Shown: positions 29,195-38,413 of the stretch, piece after piece
Layout of the letters: each line of letters begins with the position of its first letter
How positions within the stretch are numbered: position 1 is the first letter of the stretch
Program-made: the position numbers and the translations under genes
The notes under the pieces: generated by a model
What the model was told of the DNA's origin: nothing
Database searches by the model: none
The model's input: the letters and a program-made list of their open reading frames with translations, nothing else
Assembly: GCF_003945385.1 (NCBI RefSeq)
Contig: NZ_AP018920.1
Location: 4,774,001-4,838,000, forward strand
DNA length: 64,000 nt
Direction: 5' to 3'
DNA from: Pseudonocardia autotrophica
GTDB lineage: Bacteria; Actinomycetota; Actinomycetes; Mycobacteriales; Pseudonocardiaceae

Positions 29195-29824
29195 ATGAAC
29201 AGCACGGATGCCACCACCTTCTGGGACGACCTGTACGCCACCCGGCCCGCCGCGACGGACGCACCGTCGGCCAACGCCCGACTCGCGGAGACCGTCGACG
29301 GTGTCCAGCCCGGCACCGCACTGGATCTGGGCTGCGGCGCCGGGGGCGACGCCCTGTTCCTGGCCCGCCGCGGATGGCGGGTGACCGCGGTCGACGTGTC
29401 GGCGGTCGCGACCGGCAGGCTCGCCGATCTCGCCCAGCGGCTCGGGCTCGGCGACCGGATCCGGACCGCGACCCACGATCTCGGCGAGACGTTCCCGGAC
29501 GGGAGCTTCGATCTGGTGTCGGCGCAGTACCTGCACACCCCGCTCCCGCTCGACCGGGACGCCGTCCTCCGGGCGGCCGCGGGTGCGCTGCGGCCCGGCG
29601 GGCTGCTGCTCGTCGTCGACCACGGCTCGATCGCGCCGTGGTCGTGGAACCAGGATCCGGACACCCACTTCCCGGCGCCGGCCGAAATCGCCGCCGGGCT
29701 CGACCTGGATCCGGCAGGCTGGACGGTCGAGCGTGCCGATGCCCCGCGCCGGATCGCGACCGGTCCGGACGGAAGCACCGCCGAGGTCGTCGACCATGTC
29801 CTGACCATCCGCCGCACCGCCTGA
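29195..29824 (+). CDS. Class I SAM-dependent methyltransferase
   Basis: 209 residues from ATG 29195 with AGGGTGGCGGC upstream. The SAM-binding motif I is DLGCGAGGD (44-52), followed by a motif II acidic residue in VTAVDVS and the LRPGGLLLVVDHG strand. The N-terminus FWDDLYATRP resembles TehB/thiopurine-type small-molecule methyltransferases. The substrate is not evident. It is followed after 17 bp by a DinB-like gene, and the two probably form a small operon. Whether it belongs to the siderophore locus is unclear: the 137-bp gap before it has no obvious iron box. Confidence 0.82.
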   Translation: MNSTDATTFWDDLYATRPAATDAPSANARLAETVDGVQPGTALDLGCGAGGDALFLARRGWRVTAVDVSAVATGRLADLAQRLGLGDRIRTATHDLGETFPDGSFDLVSAQYLHTPLPLDRDAVLRAAAGALRPGGLLLVVDHGSIAPWSWNQDPDTHFPAPAEIAAGLDLDPAGWTVERADAPRRIATGPDGSTAEVVDHVLTIRRTA

Positions 29825-29841
29825 CCCACCGGAGGAACACC

Positions 29842-30324
29842 GTGCCGAGATCCGCACGACAGGACACCCCACCCCCGCGCACCGGAGCCTCGGAGGCCGA
29901 GGTCCTGCGCGGTTTCCTGGACTATCTGCGCACCTCGATCGCAGCGAAGGTGGAGGGCGCGCCGGAGCCGGCCGTGCGCACCGCCGCCGTGCCGTCCGGC
30001 ACGAACCTGCTCGGCCTGCTCCACCACCTGACCGCGGTCGAGCGGGCGATGTTCCTCGGGGAGCAGGTGACCGACTGGCAGGCGACCTTCCACACCGGCC
30101 CGGAGGACACCGTGGACTCCGTCGTCGCCGGCTACCGGGCCACGGTCGCGGCCGCGAACCGGGCCCTGGATGCCCTCCCCGATCTCGGTGCGCCGCTGCC
30201 GCGGCCCGGCCGGCCCGCACCGACCGTCCGCTGGGCGCTCACGCACATGATCGAGGAGACCGGGCGGCACGCCGGGCACGCCGACATCCTGCGGGAGCTC
30301 GTCGACGGGAGCACCGGCCGGTGA
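29842..30324 (+). CDS. DinB-like metalloprotein (DUF664 type)
   Basis: 160 residues from GTG 29842 behind GGAGGAACACC. The four-helix DinB fold is indicated by the helix with LLHHLTAVERAMF (His61/His62) and the later THMIEETGRHAGHADILRELV. These carry the three His ligands typical of the family's nickel or zinc site. Such proteins in actinobacteria include mycothiol-dependent enzymes and many with unknown function. It lies directly after a methyltransferase and ends 14 bp from the convergent rph stop. No specific reaction can be assigned. Confidence 0.78.
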   Translation: MPRSARQDTPPPRTGASEAEVLRGFLDYLRTSIAAKVEGAPEPAVRTAAVPSGTNLLGLLHHLTAVERAMFLGEQVTDWQATFHTGPEDTVDSVVAGYRATVAAANRALDALPDLGAPLPRPGRPAPTVRWALTHMIEETGRHAGHADILRELVDGSTGR

Positions 30325-30337
30325 TCGGCCAGGGCCT

Positions 30338-32959
30338 CTACTCGGCCAGGATCCGGACGTGACCGCTGGTCCCGTCGACCCGGATCCACTGCCCGTCCCG
30401 GATCAGCCGGGTGGCTCCCGCCACCCCGACCACGGCGGGCAGCCCGTACTCCCGGGCGATCACCGCGCCGTGCGTCATCAGGCCGCCCACCTCGGTCACG
30501 AGGCCGGCGACCGTCACGAACGCCGGCGACCAGCTGGGATCGGTGAAGGCGGTGACCAGGATGTCGCCGGTGCGGAGATCGGCCGCGGCCAGGTCGGGTA
30601 CGACGCGGGCGCGGCCCTCCACCTCCCCGGTGGACGCCGGCAGCCCGATCAACGCGCCGTCGGGCACATCGTCGCGCCGGTACGTCCCGGCGACGGTTTC
30701 GCCGTCCGAGGTGAGTACGCGAGGCGGGGTGAGCGCGCGGAACCTGTCGAGCTCCGCCCGCCGCCGGTGGACGAGCGTGTCGTCGACCCGCCCGGTCCGG
30801 GCGACGTCGTGGAGCTCGTCGAGCCGCAGCAGGAAGCAGTCCTCCCGGTCGCCGAGCACGCCGTCCCGCACGAGCCGGTCGGCCTCCCGCAGAAGCGCCC
30901 GCTTGTAGGCGAAGTAGCGGCCGATCATCGCGAACTTGGGGTACTCCCGATACCCGACGAAGGTCCGCAGGCGGTCGATCATCGCCGCGGTCTCGTCGGC
31001 CTTCCGCGCCCCGTCCGGGAGCGCCCGCAACCGCTCCAGCAGGTCCTGCTCCTTCGCCGCCGCCTCCTGCCGGCCCTGCTCGAAGCGGCGGCGCCCGGCC
31101 CCGGGCCCGGCGTTGTCGACGTTGCCGAGCAGCACCGCCACGAGATCCCCCGGGCGCTCGGCCCAGCGCGGCCGGGCGATGTCGATCTCGCCGACGCAGC
31201 GCGCGCCGTACCGGTCGAGGTAGCCGAGGATCGCGTCCCGTGCGTCGTGTCCGCCGGGCAGCCCGGCCAGCTCGCCCGGGAAGCCGTCGGGGAACCCGCG
31301 GTCGACGGCGGTGCGCAGATGGTCCACCACCGCGGGATGCGGGCGGATCGCATCGGCGACGTCGAGCAGCGCCAGCCCCATCTCCGAGGTGACGTTGCCG
31401 GGTGCGGACCGGGCCAGGGTGTCGGCCGCGTTCGCCTCCCCCAGCCACTCCCGCATCCGGTCGTTGAGCCACCAGGTGGCCTGCATCCCGGCCATGATCA
31501 CCTGGTGGCTGCGCGGCTCGATCAGCAGCCGCTGCAGCTCCCCGAGGTCCGTCTCCAGGAAGTCGAACAGCTCCGGTCCCCGCAGCTCCGCGATGTCCCG
31601 TTCGACGGCGGCCAGGGACGCCCGCCAGTGCGCGACCAGCTCCTCGACCAGGGCCGGATCGGCGTCGATCGGGGCGGGCTCGGCGGCGCCGGCCGGCGGC
31701 TGCGGCGGGGCCGGTGGCGGGACGTCGGGCACGATGCCGCCGCCGTCGAGCACGGTCTGCAACGCGTCCCGGATCAGCGGGTCGGACGCCCCCAGGCCGC
31801 CCAGGACCAGCTCCCGCGTCACCGGCGACGCCAGCTGGTCGACGACGTCGACGAACAGCCGTCCACCGGCCTCGGCCATCTGCCGCGGCGTGGTCCGCTG
31901 CCAGACGGACAGACCCAGCGGCGTCATCGCGTCGGTCATCATCTGCTGGTGCCCGACGGACACGTACACGTGGGGGCGGCCGTCCGTGGTCACCGGGACC
32001 GGGAACAGCGTGGTGATCGGCCTGCTCTGCAGGATCCGGAACCGTCCGTCGGCCAGGCACCACTCGATGTCCTGCGGGGCGCCCAGTGCCGCCTCGATCC
32101 GCCTGCCCAGCCGCGCGAGCTCCAGCACCTGCGCGTCGGTCAGCACCGGCCGCCGTTGCATCCGCGGATCGACGGCGTCGGTCCACGTCCCGCCACCCGG
32201 TGACGGGCGCACGGCCAGCGCCTTGCTCCCGATCGTCGTCCCGACGATGCCGTCGCGCACCGTGTGGTGGTCGGCGTCGACCCGGCCGGAGACCAGCGCC
32301 TCGCCGAGGCCGAAACAGGCCTCGACGGCCACCACGGTCCGGTTCGACGACACCGGATCGGCCGTGAACAGCACGCCCGATCCCTGCGGGTCGACCATCT
32401 CCTGGACGATCACCGCCATCCGTGCGGTGCGGTGGTCGATGCCGTGCCGGGCCCGGTACGCGACGGCCCGCTCGGTGAACAGCGACGCCCAGCAGGAGCG
32501 GACGTGTCCGACGACCGCCGACGACCCGACGACGTTCAGGTAGGTGTCCTGCTGACCCGCGGACGACGCCGTCGGCAGGTCCTCGGCGGTGGCGCTGGAC
32601 CGGACCGCGCGCCCGCCCCCGCCGGCCGCCGCCGCGATCTCCGCCGCCAGGTCGTCGGGTACCGGGGCGGACTCCATCGCCGCCCGGATCTGCGCGGCGA
32701 GCCCGGCGAGCCCGGCCGGATCGTCTGCGGCGAGCCCGTCCAGCCGGTCGACGAGTTCGTCGAAGGCGGGCACCTGGGCCGTGAACAGCCGGAAGGCGTC
32801 CGTCGACACGCAGTAGCCGGCCGGCACCTCCACACCCTCGATCCGCGACAGCTCCCCCAGGTGCGCGGCCTTGCCCCCGACCAGCGCGATCCGGCTCCGG
32901 TCGAGCTCGCGCAGATCGTGTACCCAGCGCCCGGTCGTCGTGCTCGCGGTGTCGACCAC
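30338..32959 (-). CDS. rph: Rifamycin phosphotransferase
   Basis: 873 residues from GTG 32959, with GGGAGAACA immediately upstream; an in-frame ATG at 33019 lacks a signal and abuts the RAE. The layout is that of RPH: an ATP-grasp domain (about 1-310; GGKAAHLGEL, VRSSATAEDLPTAS, IEWCLADGRFRILQSRP), a rifamycin-binding helical domain (about 320-770), and a swivelling phosphohistidine domain with THGAVIAREYGLPAVVGV, catalytic His830. The enzyme inactivates rifamycins by phosphorylation, using ATP and releasing AMP and phosphate. The rifamycin-associated element just upstream independently supports this call over a generic PEP synthase. The upstream LuxR gene is on the same strand, but the RAE and intergenic promoter imply a separate transcript. 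Confidence 0.92.
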   Translation of the reverse strand: MVDTASTTTGRWVHDLRELDRSRIALVGGKAAHLGELSRIEGVEVPAGYCVSTDAFRLFTAQVPAFDELVDRLDGLAADDPAGLAGLAAQIRAAMESAPVPDDLAAEIAAAAGGGGRAVRSSATAEDLPTASSAGQQDTYLNVVGSSAVVGHVRSCWASLFTERAVAYRARHGIDHRTARMAVIVQEMVDPQGSGVLFTADPVSSNRTVVAVEACFGLGEALVSGRVDADHHTVRDGIVGTTIGSKALAVRPSPGGGTWTDAVDPRMQRRPVLTDAQVLELARLGRRIEAALGAPQDIEWCLADGRFRILQSRPITTLFPVPVTTDGRPHVYVSVGHQQMMTDAMTPLGLSVWQRTTPRQMAEAGGRLFVDVVDQLASPVTRELVLGGLGASDPLIRDALQTVLDGGGIVPDVPPPAPPQPPAGAAEPAPIDADPALVEELVAHWRASLAAVERDIAELRGPELFDFLETDLGELQRLLIEPRSHQVIMAGMQATWWLNDRMREWLGEANAADTLARSAPGNVTSEMGLALLDVADAIRPHPAVVDHLRTAVDRGFPDGFPGELAGLPGGHDARDAILGYLDRYGARCVGEIDIARPRWAERPGDLVAVLLGNVDNAGPGAGRRRFEQGRQEAAAKEQDLLERLRALPDGARKADETAAMIDRLRTFVGYREYPKFAMIGRYFAYKRALLREADRLVRDGVLGDREDCFLLRLDELHDVARTGRVDDTLVHRRRAELDRFRALTPPRVLTSDGETVAGTYRRDDVPDGALIGLPASTGEVEGRARVVPDLAAADLRTGDILVTAFTDPSWSPAFVTVAGLVTEVGGLMTHGAVIAREYGLPAVVGVAGATRLIRDGQWIRVDGTSGHVRILAE

Positions 32960-33023
32960 TGTTCTCCCGTGTGTCCGTGCCGCATGCCGAAGCGGCGTCG
33001 GCGGGAGAGCTTCCAGCATGATC

Positions 33024-33044
33024 GGGGGCTTGCCGCAAGCCCCC
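33024..33044. promoter_or_regulatory. Rifamycin-associated element (RAE)
   Basis: A perfect inverted repeat: arms GGGGGCTTGC and GCAAGCCCCC around one central C. It contains the GGGGCTTGC/GCAAGCCCC core known upstream of rifamycin-inactivating genes in actinobacteria. It sits 64 bp before the rph GTG and just after a possible minus-strand -10 (TATAGC, 33056-33051), where a bound factor would gate transcription. Confidence 0.88.
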
Positions 33045-33132
33045 TGCCGCGCTATACGTTGAAGCGGGACGCGGGTACGACTCCGTGTTCACCGGGTCAC
33101 CGCCGCCGCGCTGCACGTTCGGCAGCGCATAC

Positions 33133-35502
33133 TCACCCGGGCGATCCGGCCCGCCGGCTCTGCTCGATCACCCACGTCGCGACCTGGGTCCGCGACCCGG
33201 CGTCGAGCTTGCGCAGGATGCGCTCGACGTGGCCGTCGACGGTGCGGCGCGAGATGACGAGCCGTTCCGCGATCGCCTTGTTGCTGAGGCCCTCGGCGAT
33301 GAGCAGTGCGACCTCCTCCTCCCGGGCGGTCAGCTCGGCCAGGGTGCGCCCGGCCATCCGGAGTGTCCGATCCGGCCGCCCGGACCCGGCGACGGTGACG
33401 ATGTCGATGCAGATCCGGACGGCGTCGGCCACGTCGGCACCCGCGTACTCGTTGCGCAGGGCGTCGGCGGCGTCGGCGCCGAGCACCCGGTCGATCTGCT
33501 CGTCGTAGGCGCGCCCCTCGGCCGAGGCGTGCGGGCCGAAGGCCGCGAGCGAGGTGCCGAGACGTCGCCAGACACCGGCGGCGACACCGGACAGGGTCGC
33601 CCCGTCCGCGGCCCGGCCGGTCGCCGTCATGATCCACGAGCAGACCTCGACGCTGAGCGCCGTGCAGACCCCGTCGCGGAAGTCCCGCTCGATCAACAGG
33701 GTGCTGAGGACCGCGTCGCGTGCCGCCTGCAGCTCGCCCAGGTGCAGCCTGGTGATGGCCTCGACCCAGCGTGCATAGCCGTGGTTCCACATCTCGCCGT
33801 CGGCGGTCGCCCGCTCGATGACGGCGGCGACGGTCGACAGCGCCTGCTGCGGCCGCTCTCCGTAGGTCTCGGCCATCCCGAGCTGGAAGCCGGCCGTGAG
33901 CTCGGCAGGGGCGTCGCCGACCTCACGATGCATCTCCATCGCGTGCCGGTACCGGTCGACCGACTCCACCAGGTCGCCCTCGAACAGGTTCATCAGAGCC
34001 GTCCAGTGGGCGGCGTGACCCTGCATGGCGACGTCGCCGAGCTCCTCGGCGATCGCCGTGCACTCGTCGAGGTACTCACGGGCCACCGACCGGTCGCCCT
34101 GGATCAGGGCGACCCACGCCACCACCCACAGCGCCTCGCCCCGCTCCGGGGTGCGCGGATCGAGCCGGCGCAGCAGCCGCTCCAGCCAGCGCCGCCCGTA
34201 GGTGAGGAAGCCACCGGCGATCCAGTGGTAGCGCAGCAGCGACGCGAGCCGGGCACCGGCGACCTCCTCGCCCGGGGTGCTCGCGCTGAACCCGAGCGCG
34301 GCGAGCAGGTTGGGATGGTCCAGCCGCAGGCGGGCGAGGTCGCGTGCCTGGTCCGGGCCGCACCAGCGCTCGAGCACCGTCGTGGCGACCGCGATGTAGT
34401 GGTCGCGGTGCAGCCGGCGGATCTCCTCGGTGCAGCCGGACTCGTCGAGCTGCTCGGCGCCGTACTCCCGGAGCGAGACGAACTGCCGATACCGCAGGTC
34501 CTCGCCGTCCCGGTCGACCACGACGACCGATTTTCCGATCAAGCCGTCCAGCGCGTCGAGCAGCCGGTCCCCGGCCAGGTCGCCGTGCCCGCACACGCCC
34601 TCCAGCGTCTCCAGGCCGGCCGATGCGGGGAACACCGACATCCGAGCCCAGAGCAGCTGTTCGGCCGGACTGCACAGGTCGTAGCTCCAGTCGATGAGCG
34701 CGCGCAGCGACTGTTGGCGCGGCTCCGTGCCGGGGCCGGGTGCGGCCAACAGGTGCAGGCGCCCGTCCAGCCGATCGACGACCTGCGACACCGACAGCGA
34801 CCGGAGCCGGACCGCAGCGAGCTCGATCGCCAGCGGCAGGCCGTCCAGCTTGCGGCAGAGCGCTACGACGGCGCCGCGGTTGCCGTCGTCGATCCGGAAC
34901 TCGGGCAGCAGGCCGCGGGCGCGGTCGAGCAGCAGCCGGACCGACGGCACCTCGGTCAGCGACCGTCCGTCACAGCGACCGGTCTCCGGGACGGCAAGCG
35001 GATCGAGCCGGTGCACCTGCTCGCCGCGCACTCCGAGCGCGGACCGGCTGGTGGCGAGCACGGTCAGCTCCGGCAGGTCCGCGAGCAGCCGCAGCAGCAG
35101 TCGCACGGTGCCCTCGACCAGGTGCTCGCAGTTGTCGACGACGAGCAGCGACGGCGCCGCGGCCAGGTGCCCGATCACCCGGTCGACGGCGTCCCGGTTC
35201 GACTGGTCGGACACGCCGATCGCGGTCGCCACGGTGGGCGCGATCTGCGAGGGGTCGGTGACGCTCGCGAGCTCGACGACGTACACGTCGTCGTCCCACA
35301 GCTCGGCGGCGGTCAGCGCGGTCCTCGTCTTACCGACGCCACCGGGCCCGGTCACCGAGACGAGGCTGTGCGTCCGGAGTTCCTCGTGCAGCCGGGCGAC
35401 GTCCGACTCGCGACCGACGAAGCTGTCGAGCGCCGTGGCAAGGCGATGGCGGCCCCGCGGAACCTGACGTTCGCGCCGGTCCTGCCCGGCGACGTCGACC
35501 AT
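33133..35502 (-). CDS. Large ATP-binding LuxR-family regulator
   Basis: 789 residues from ATG 35502, chosen for GGGGAGGCGTC directly upstream; about 70 further upstream codons are open but Arg-rich and unsupported. It has an NB-ARC/AAA-type P-loop GPGGVGKT (52-59), Walker B LLVVDNCEHL and the ATSRSALGV sensor stretch found in AfsR/LAL-type regulators. A long helical, TPR-like middle follows (about 380-700). The C-terminal LuxR helix-turn-helix (about 725-785) contains LTAREEEVALLIAEGLSNKAIAERL. It is divergent from the BVMO-esterase pair at 35747 and upstream of rph, so it could control either. The activating ligand is unknown. Confidence 0.85.
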   Translation of the reverse strand: MVDVAGQDRRERQVPRGRHRLATALDSFVGRESDVARLHEELRTHSLVSVTGPGGVGKTRTALTAAELWDDDVYVVELASVTDPSQIAPTVATAIGVSDQSNRDAVDRVIGHLAAAPSLLVVDNCEHLVEGTVRLLLRLLADLPELTVLATSRSALGVRGEQVHRLDPLAVPETGRCDGRSLTEVPSVRLLLDRARGLLPEFRIDDGNRGAVVALCRKLDGLPLAIELAAVRLRSLSVSQVVDRLDGRLHLLAAPGPGTEPRQQSLRALIDWSYDLCSPAEQLLWARMSVFPASAGLETLEGVCGHGDLAGDRLLDALDGLIGKSVVVVDRDGEDLRYRQFVSLREYGAEQLDESGCTEEIRRLHRDHYIAVATTVLERWCGPDQARDLARLRLDHPNLLAALGFSASTPGEEVAGARLASLLRYHWIAGGFLTYGRRWLERLLRRLDPRTPERGEALWVVAWVALIQGDRSVAREYLDECTAIAEELGDVAMQGHAAHWTALMNLFEGDLVESVDRYRHAMEMHREVGDAPAELTAGFQLGMAETYGERPQQALSTVAAVIERATADGEMWNHGYARWVEAITRLHLGELQAARDAVLSTLLIERDFRDGVCTALSVEVCSWIMTATGRAADGATLSGVAAGVWRRLGTSLAAFGPHASAEGRAYDEQIDRVLGADAADALRNEYAGADVADAVRICIDIVTVAGSGRPDRTLRMAGRTLAELTAREEEVALLIAEGLSNKAIAERLVISRRTVDGHVERILRKLDAGSRTQVATWVIEQSRRAGSPG

Positions 35503-35746
35503 GACGCCTCCCCATCCAGGAGTGCCGCCCAGGGTGGCACGAAACCTCGCCGACGCCATACCTGATGACGCTCGGTGAGTACCCGGGTAACACGCGCCGG
35601 CGCCGCGGGTACCGCCCCGGACGGCGGTGAGGTGCTTCCACGCTGTCGGCGGTCCGTGCCCCGAGGGCACGGTGTCGTGGCGATCACACGGCCGCCGGCT
35701 CGACCGGCGGACCGCCACCACGTCACCCGCAAGGAGGCTGGTTCCA

Positions 35747-37393
35747 GTGGTGTCCCCTACCGCCGAGAATCACGACGCGATCATCATCGGGGCCGGATTC
35801 GCCGGCCTGTACGCCATTCACGCGCTGCGCGACAAGGAGTCCAAGAACGTCGTCGCCTTCGACGCCGCCGACGGTGTGGGCGGCACCTGGTACTGGAACC
35901 GCTACCCGGGGGCCCGCGTCGACATCGAGAGCGTCCACTACTCGTACTCGTTCGACGACGCCCTCCAACAGGACTGGCACTGGACGGAGCGCTTCCCGGC
36001 ACAACCGGAGATCCTGCGCTACCTCGAGCATGTCGCCGACCGGTTCGACCTTCGCCGCAGCATCCGGTTCCACACCAGGATCGTCTCGCTCGCCTGGGAC
36101 GACGACAACTCACACTGGACGGCGACCACCGACGCCGGCGAGGTGCACACCGCGCGGTACGTCATCTCCGGCGCCGGCACCCTGTCCGTCCCGAAGGAGC
36201 CCGAGTTCAGCGGGATCGAGAACTTCACCGGAGAGACCTACGCGACCGGCAACTGGCCGCACCACGAGATCGGTTTCGAGGGCAAGCGGGTCGGGATCGT
36301 CGGTGTCGGCTCCTCGGGCATCCAGGCGATCAGCGAGATCGCGAAGACCGCCGGGCACCTGACCGTGCTCCAGCGCACCCCGAACTACGCCACCCCGATC
36401 GGCAACTACCCCACCGACCCCGCCGAGGAGGCCGCTGAGAAAGCCGACTACCGGGCGCTGCGGGATGCCTCGCGCAACCACTTCCTCGGTGTCCCCTACT
36501 CCGAGGTGCAGCCCTCCGCGGTCGCCGCATCCCCCGAGGAGCGCCGCGAGGTGTTCGACGACCGCTGGAACCGCGGCGGGTTCCGGCTGTTCATCGACTC
36601 CTTCGGCGACATCCTGTTCGACCACGAGGCGAACGACACCGTCGCCCAGTACATCCGGGACCGCATCCGCGAACGCGTGCAGGACCCGGCGACGGCGGAG
36701 CTCCTGGCTCCGCGCGACCACCCGTACGGCACCAAGCGGCCGCCGCTGGAGACCGACTACTACGAGGCCTACAACCGGCCCAACGTCGATCTGGTCGACG
36801 TGCGGTCCAACCCGATCGAGGCCGTCACCGAGACCGGTGTCCGGCTCGCCGACGGCACCGTGCACCGGTTCGACGTGCTGGTTCTCGCCACCGGCTTCGA
36901 CGCGTGCACGGGGCCTCTGCTCGCCATGAACATCGTCGGCCGCAGCGGCCTCGCGCTGGCCGATCACTGGGCGGACGGCCCGCAGACCTACCTCGGTCTG
37001 ATGGCGGCCGGATTCCCGAACCTGTTCATGATCACCGGCCCGCAGAGCCCGTCGGTGCTCTACAACATGCCTCTCGCCATCGAGGACCACGTCGACTTCT
37101 CGGTCGAGGCGATCCGGTACATCGAGTCCACGGGGCGCTCGGTCATCGAGCCCACCTCGGACGCGGAGCGCGACTGGGTCGCGCACACCAACGAGCTCGC
37201 CCAGGCGACCCTGCTGCCCGACTCCCCCACCTCCTGGTACATGGGCAACAACGTGCCCGGCAAGCCGAAGCGGGTGCTGGTCTACCTCGGTGGCGCGCCC
37301 GGCTACCGCGCCCGGTGCGACGAGGTGGTCGCCGCCGGATACGCGGGCTTCGACATCTCCAGCAGCTCCGACCGCGCGCTCGCGCAGGCCTGA
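35747..37393 (+). CDS. Baeyer-Villiger-type flavin monooxygenase, atypical fingerprint
   Basis: 548 residues from GTG 35747, nine bases after AAGGAGG. The FAD fold starts GAGFAGLYAIHAL. The sequence follows cyclohexanone-monooxygenase-like enzymes: VGGTWYWNRYPGARVD, the NADPH fold GVGSSGIQ, and YEAYNRPNV with the catalytic Arg. The BVMO fingerprint FxGxxxHxxxWP, however, reads FTGETYATGNWP, so the conserved His is Ala. The enzyme should insert oxygen next to a ketone, or be altered in that chemistry. The esterase 13 bp downstream would hydrolyse the ester or lactone product. A LuxR regulator is divergent. A 10-bp palindrome (TACCCGGGTA, 35580-35589) lies in the shared promoter region. Confidence 0.88.
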   Translation: MVSPTAENHDAIIIGAGFAGLYAIHALRDKESKNVVAFDAADGVGGTWYWNRYPGARVDIESVHYSYSFDDALQQDWHWTERFPAQPEILRYLEHVADRFDLRRSIRFHTRIVSLAWDDDNSHWTATTDAGEVHTARYVISGAGTLSVPKEPEFSGIENFTGETYATGNWPHHEIGFEGKRVGIVGVGSSGIQAISEIAKTAGHLTVLQRTPNYATPIGNYPTDPAEEAAEKADYRALRDASRNHFLGVPYSEVQPSAVAASPEERREVFDDRWNRGGFRLFIDSFGDILFDHEANDTVAQYIRDRIRERVQDPATAELLAPRDHPYGTKRPPLETDYYEAYNRPNVDLVDVRSNPIEAVTETGVRLADGTVHRFDVLVLATGFDACTGPLLAMNIVGRSGLALADHWADGPQTYLGLMAAGFPNLFMITGPQSPSVLYNMPLAIEDHVDFSVEAIRYIESTGRSVIEPTSDAERDWVAHTNELAQATLLPDSPTSWYMGNNVPGKPKRVLVYLGGAPGYRARCDEVVAAGYAGFDISSSSDRALAQA

Positions 37394-37405
37394 AAGGACC
37401 GACCC

Positions 37406-38326
37406 ATGCCACTCGACCCCGATGTCAAGGCCCTGATCGACGGCCTCGGCGCGCAGGGCTTCCAGTCCTTCGAGAAGCTCGGCGTGGACGGCACCCGCGC
37501 CGCCGTCGACAGCTTCACCGGTCTGCAGCTTCCCGCCCGCGAGGTCGCCGCCGTCGTCGACGCGAGCTACGGCCCCGCCCCGGAGCAGCGGCTGCGGATC
37601 CACGTCCCGCACGGCGACGGACCGTTCCCGGTGGTGCTGTACGTGCACGGCGGCGGCTTCGTCGGCGGTGGACTGGACGTCGTCGACGAGCGGGCACGCG
37701 CCCTCGCGCTCGATGCCGGTGCGGTCGTCGTGACCGCGACCTATCGGCGGGCCCCCGAGTCCAGGTTCCCGGCCGCACACGACGACGCCTTCGCCGCACT
37801 CCGGTGGACCGCCGGGGAGATCGCCGCGCACGGCGGTGACCCCGCCCGGATCGCCGTGCTCGGCGACAGCGCCGGCGCCAACCTCGCCGCGGCCGCGGTC
37901 ATCCGGGCCCGGGACGAGGGCGGGCCCGCCGTACGCTCCCAGGTCCTGCTGTACCCGCTCGTCGACCCGGCGGCCGAGACCGCAGCGCGTACCGAGTACG
38001 CCGAGGGGTACCTCCTCCACCTGGAGGCGCTCGCCTGGTTCGGTGCGCAGTACGTCACCGGCCCCGGTGACGTCACGGACCCGAGGCTGGCGCTGCCGGC
38101 CAACGACCTGGCCGGGCTGCCCCCGACCCTCGTTCTCACCACGGAGTTCGACCCGCTCCGGGACGAGGGTGAGTCGTTCGCCGCCGCGCTGGACGCCGCG
38201 GGCACCCCGGTCACCGCGACCCGGGCCGACGGACTCGTGCACGCCGTGTACTGGGCGTCCGGAGCCGTTCCGCGCAGCAGCGAGGTCCACGACGCGGTCC
38301 TGGCGCACCTGCGCTCCTCGCTCTGA
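37406..38326 (+). CDS. HSL-family alpha/beta hydrolase (esterase)
   Basis: 306 residues from ATG 37406 behind GAAAGGACCGACCC. It is a hormone-sensitive-lipase-type esterase: oxyanion-hole motif HGGGF, nucleophile elbow GDSAGANLAA, a late DPLRDEGESFA with the catalytic Asp, and the His in GLVHAVYW. About 50 helical N-terminal residues form the usual cap. It would hydrolyse short esters or lactones. Directly downstream of the monooxygenase, it most likely completes a ketone-to-ester-to-alcohol plus acid pathway, as in cyclohexanone or linear ketone breakdown (inference). Confidence 0.88.
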   Translation: MPLDPDVKALIDGLGAQGFQSFEKLGVDGTRAAVDSFTGLQLPAREVAAVVDASYGPAPEQRLRIHVPHGDGPFPVVLYVHGGGFVGGGLDVVDERARALALDAGAVVVTATYRRAPESRFPAAHDDAFAALRWTAGEIAAHGGDPARIAVLGDSAGANLAAAAVIRARDEGGPAVRSQVLLYPLVDPAAETAARTEYAEGYLLHLEALAWFGAQYVTGPGDVTDPRLALPANDLAGLPPTLVLTTEFDPLRDEGESFAAALDAAGTPVTATRADGLVHAVYWASGAVPRSSEVHDAVLAHLRSSL

Positions 38327-38351
38327 GGCACGCCCGACCGGCGTGCGGGAC

Positions 38352-38413
38352 CGGTGGCGGCCACGGCGGCGCCGGGCGTCAGGCCCGCGGCAACGCCGTG
38401 GCCGCCGCCACCG
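38352..38413. terminator. Long inverted repeat at convergent gene ends
   Basis: The arm CGGTGGCGGCCACGGCG (38352-38368) is complemented by 38394-38413 with a 3-base bulge. The repeat spans the last codons of the minus-strand TetR gene and the gap after the esterase. It could terminate the plus-strand transcript. Overlap with coding sequence lowers confidence. Confidence 0.35.

Noticed and set aside
30338..32959. Annotation as phosphoenolpyruvate synthase
   Set aside because: The architecture is shared, but the central domain, total length and upstream RAE fit rifamycin phosphotransferase; no PEP/pyruvate barrel is present.
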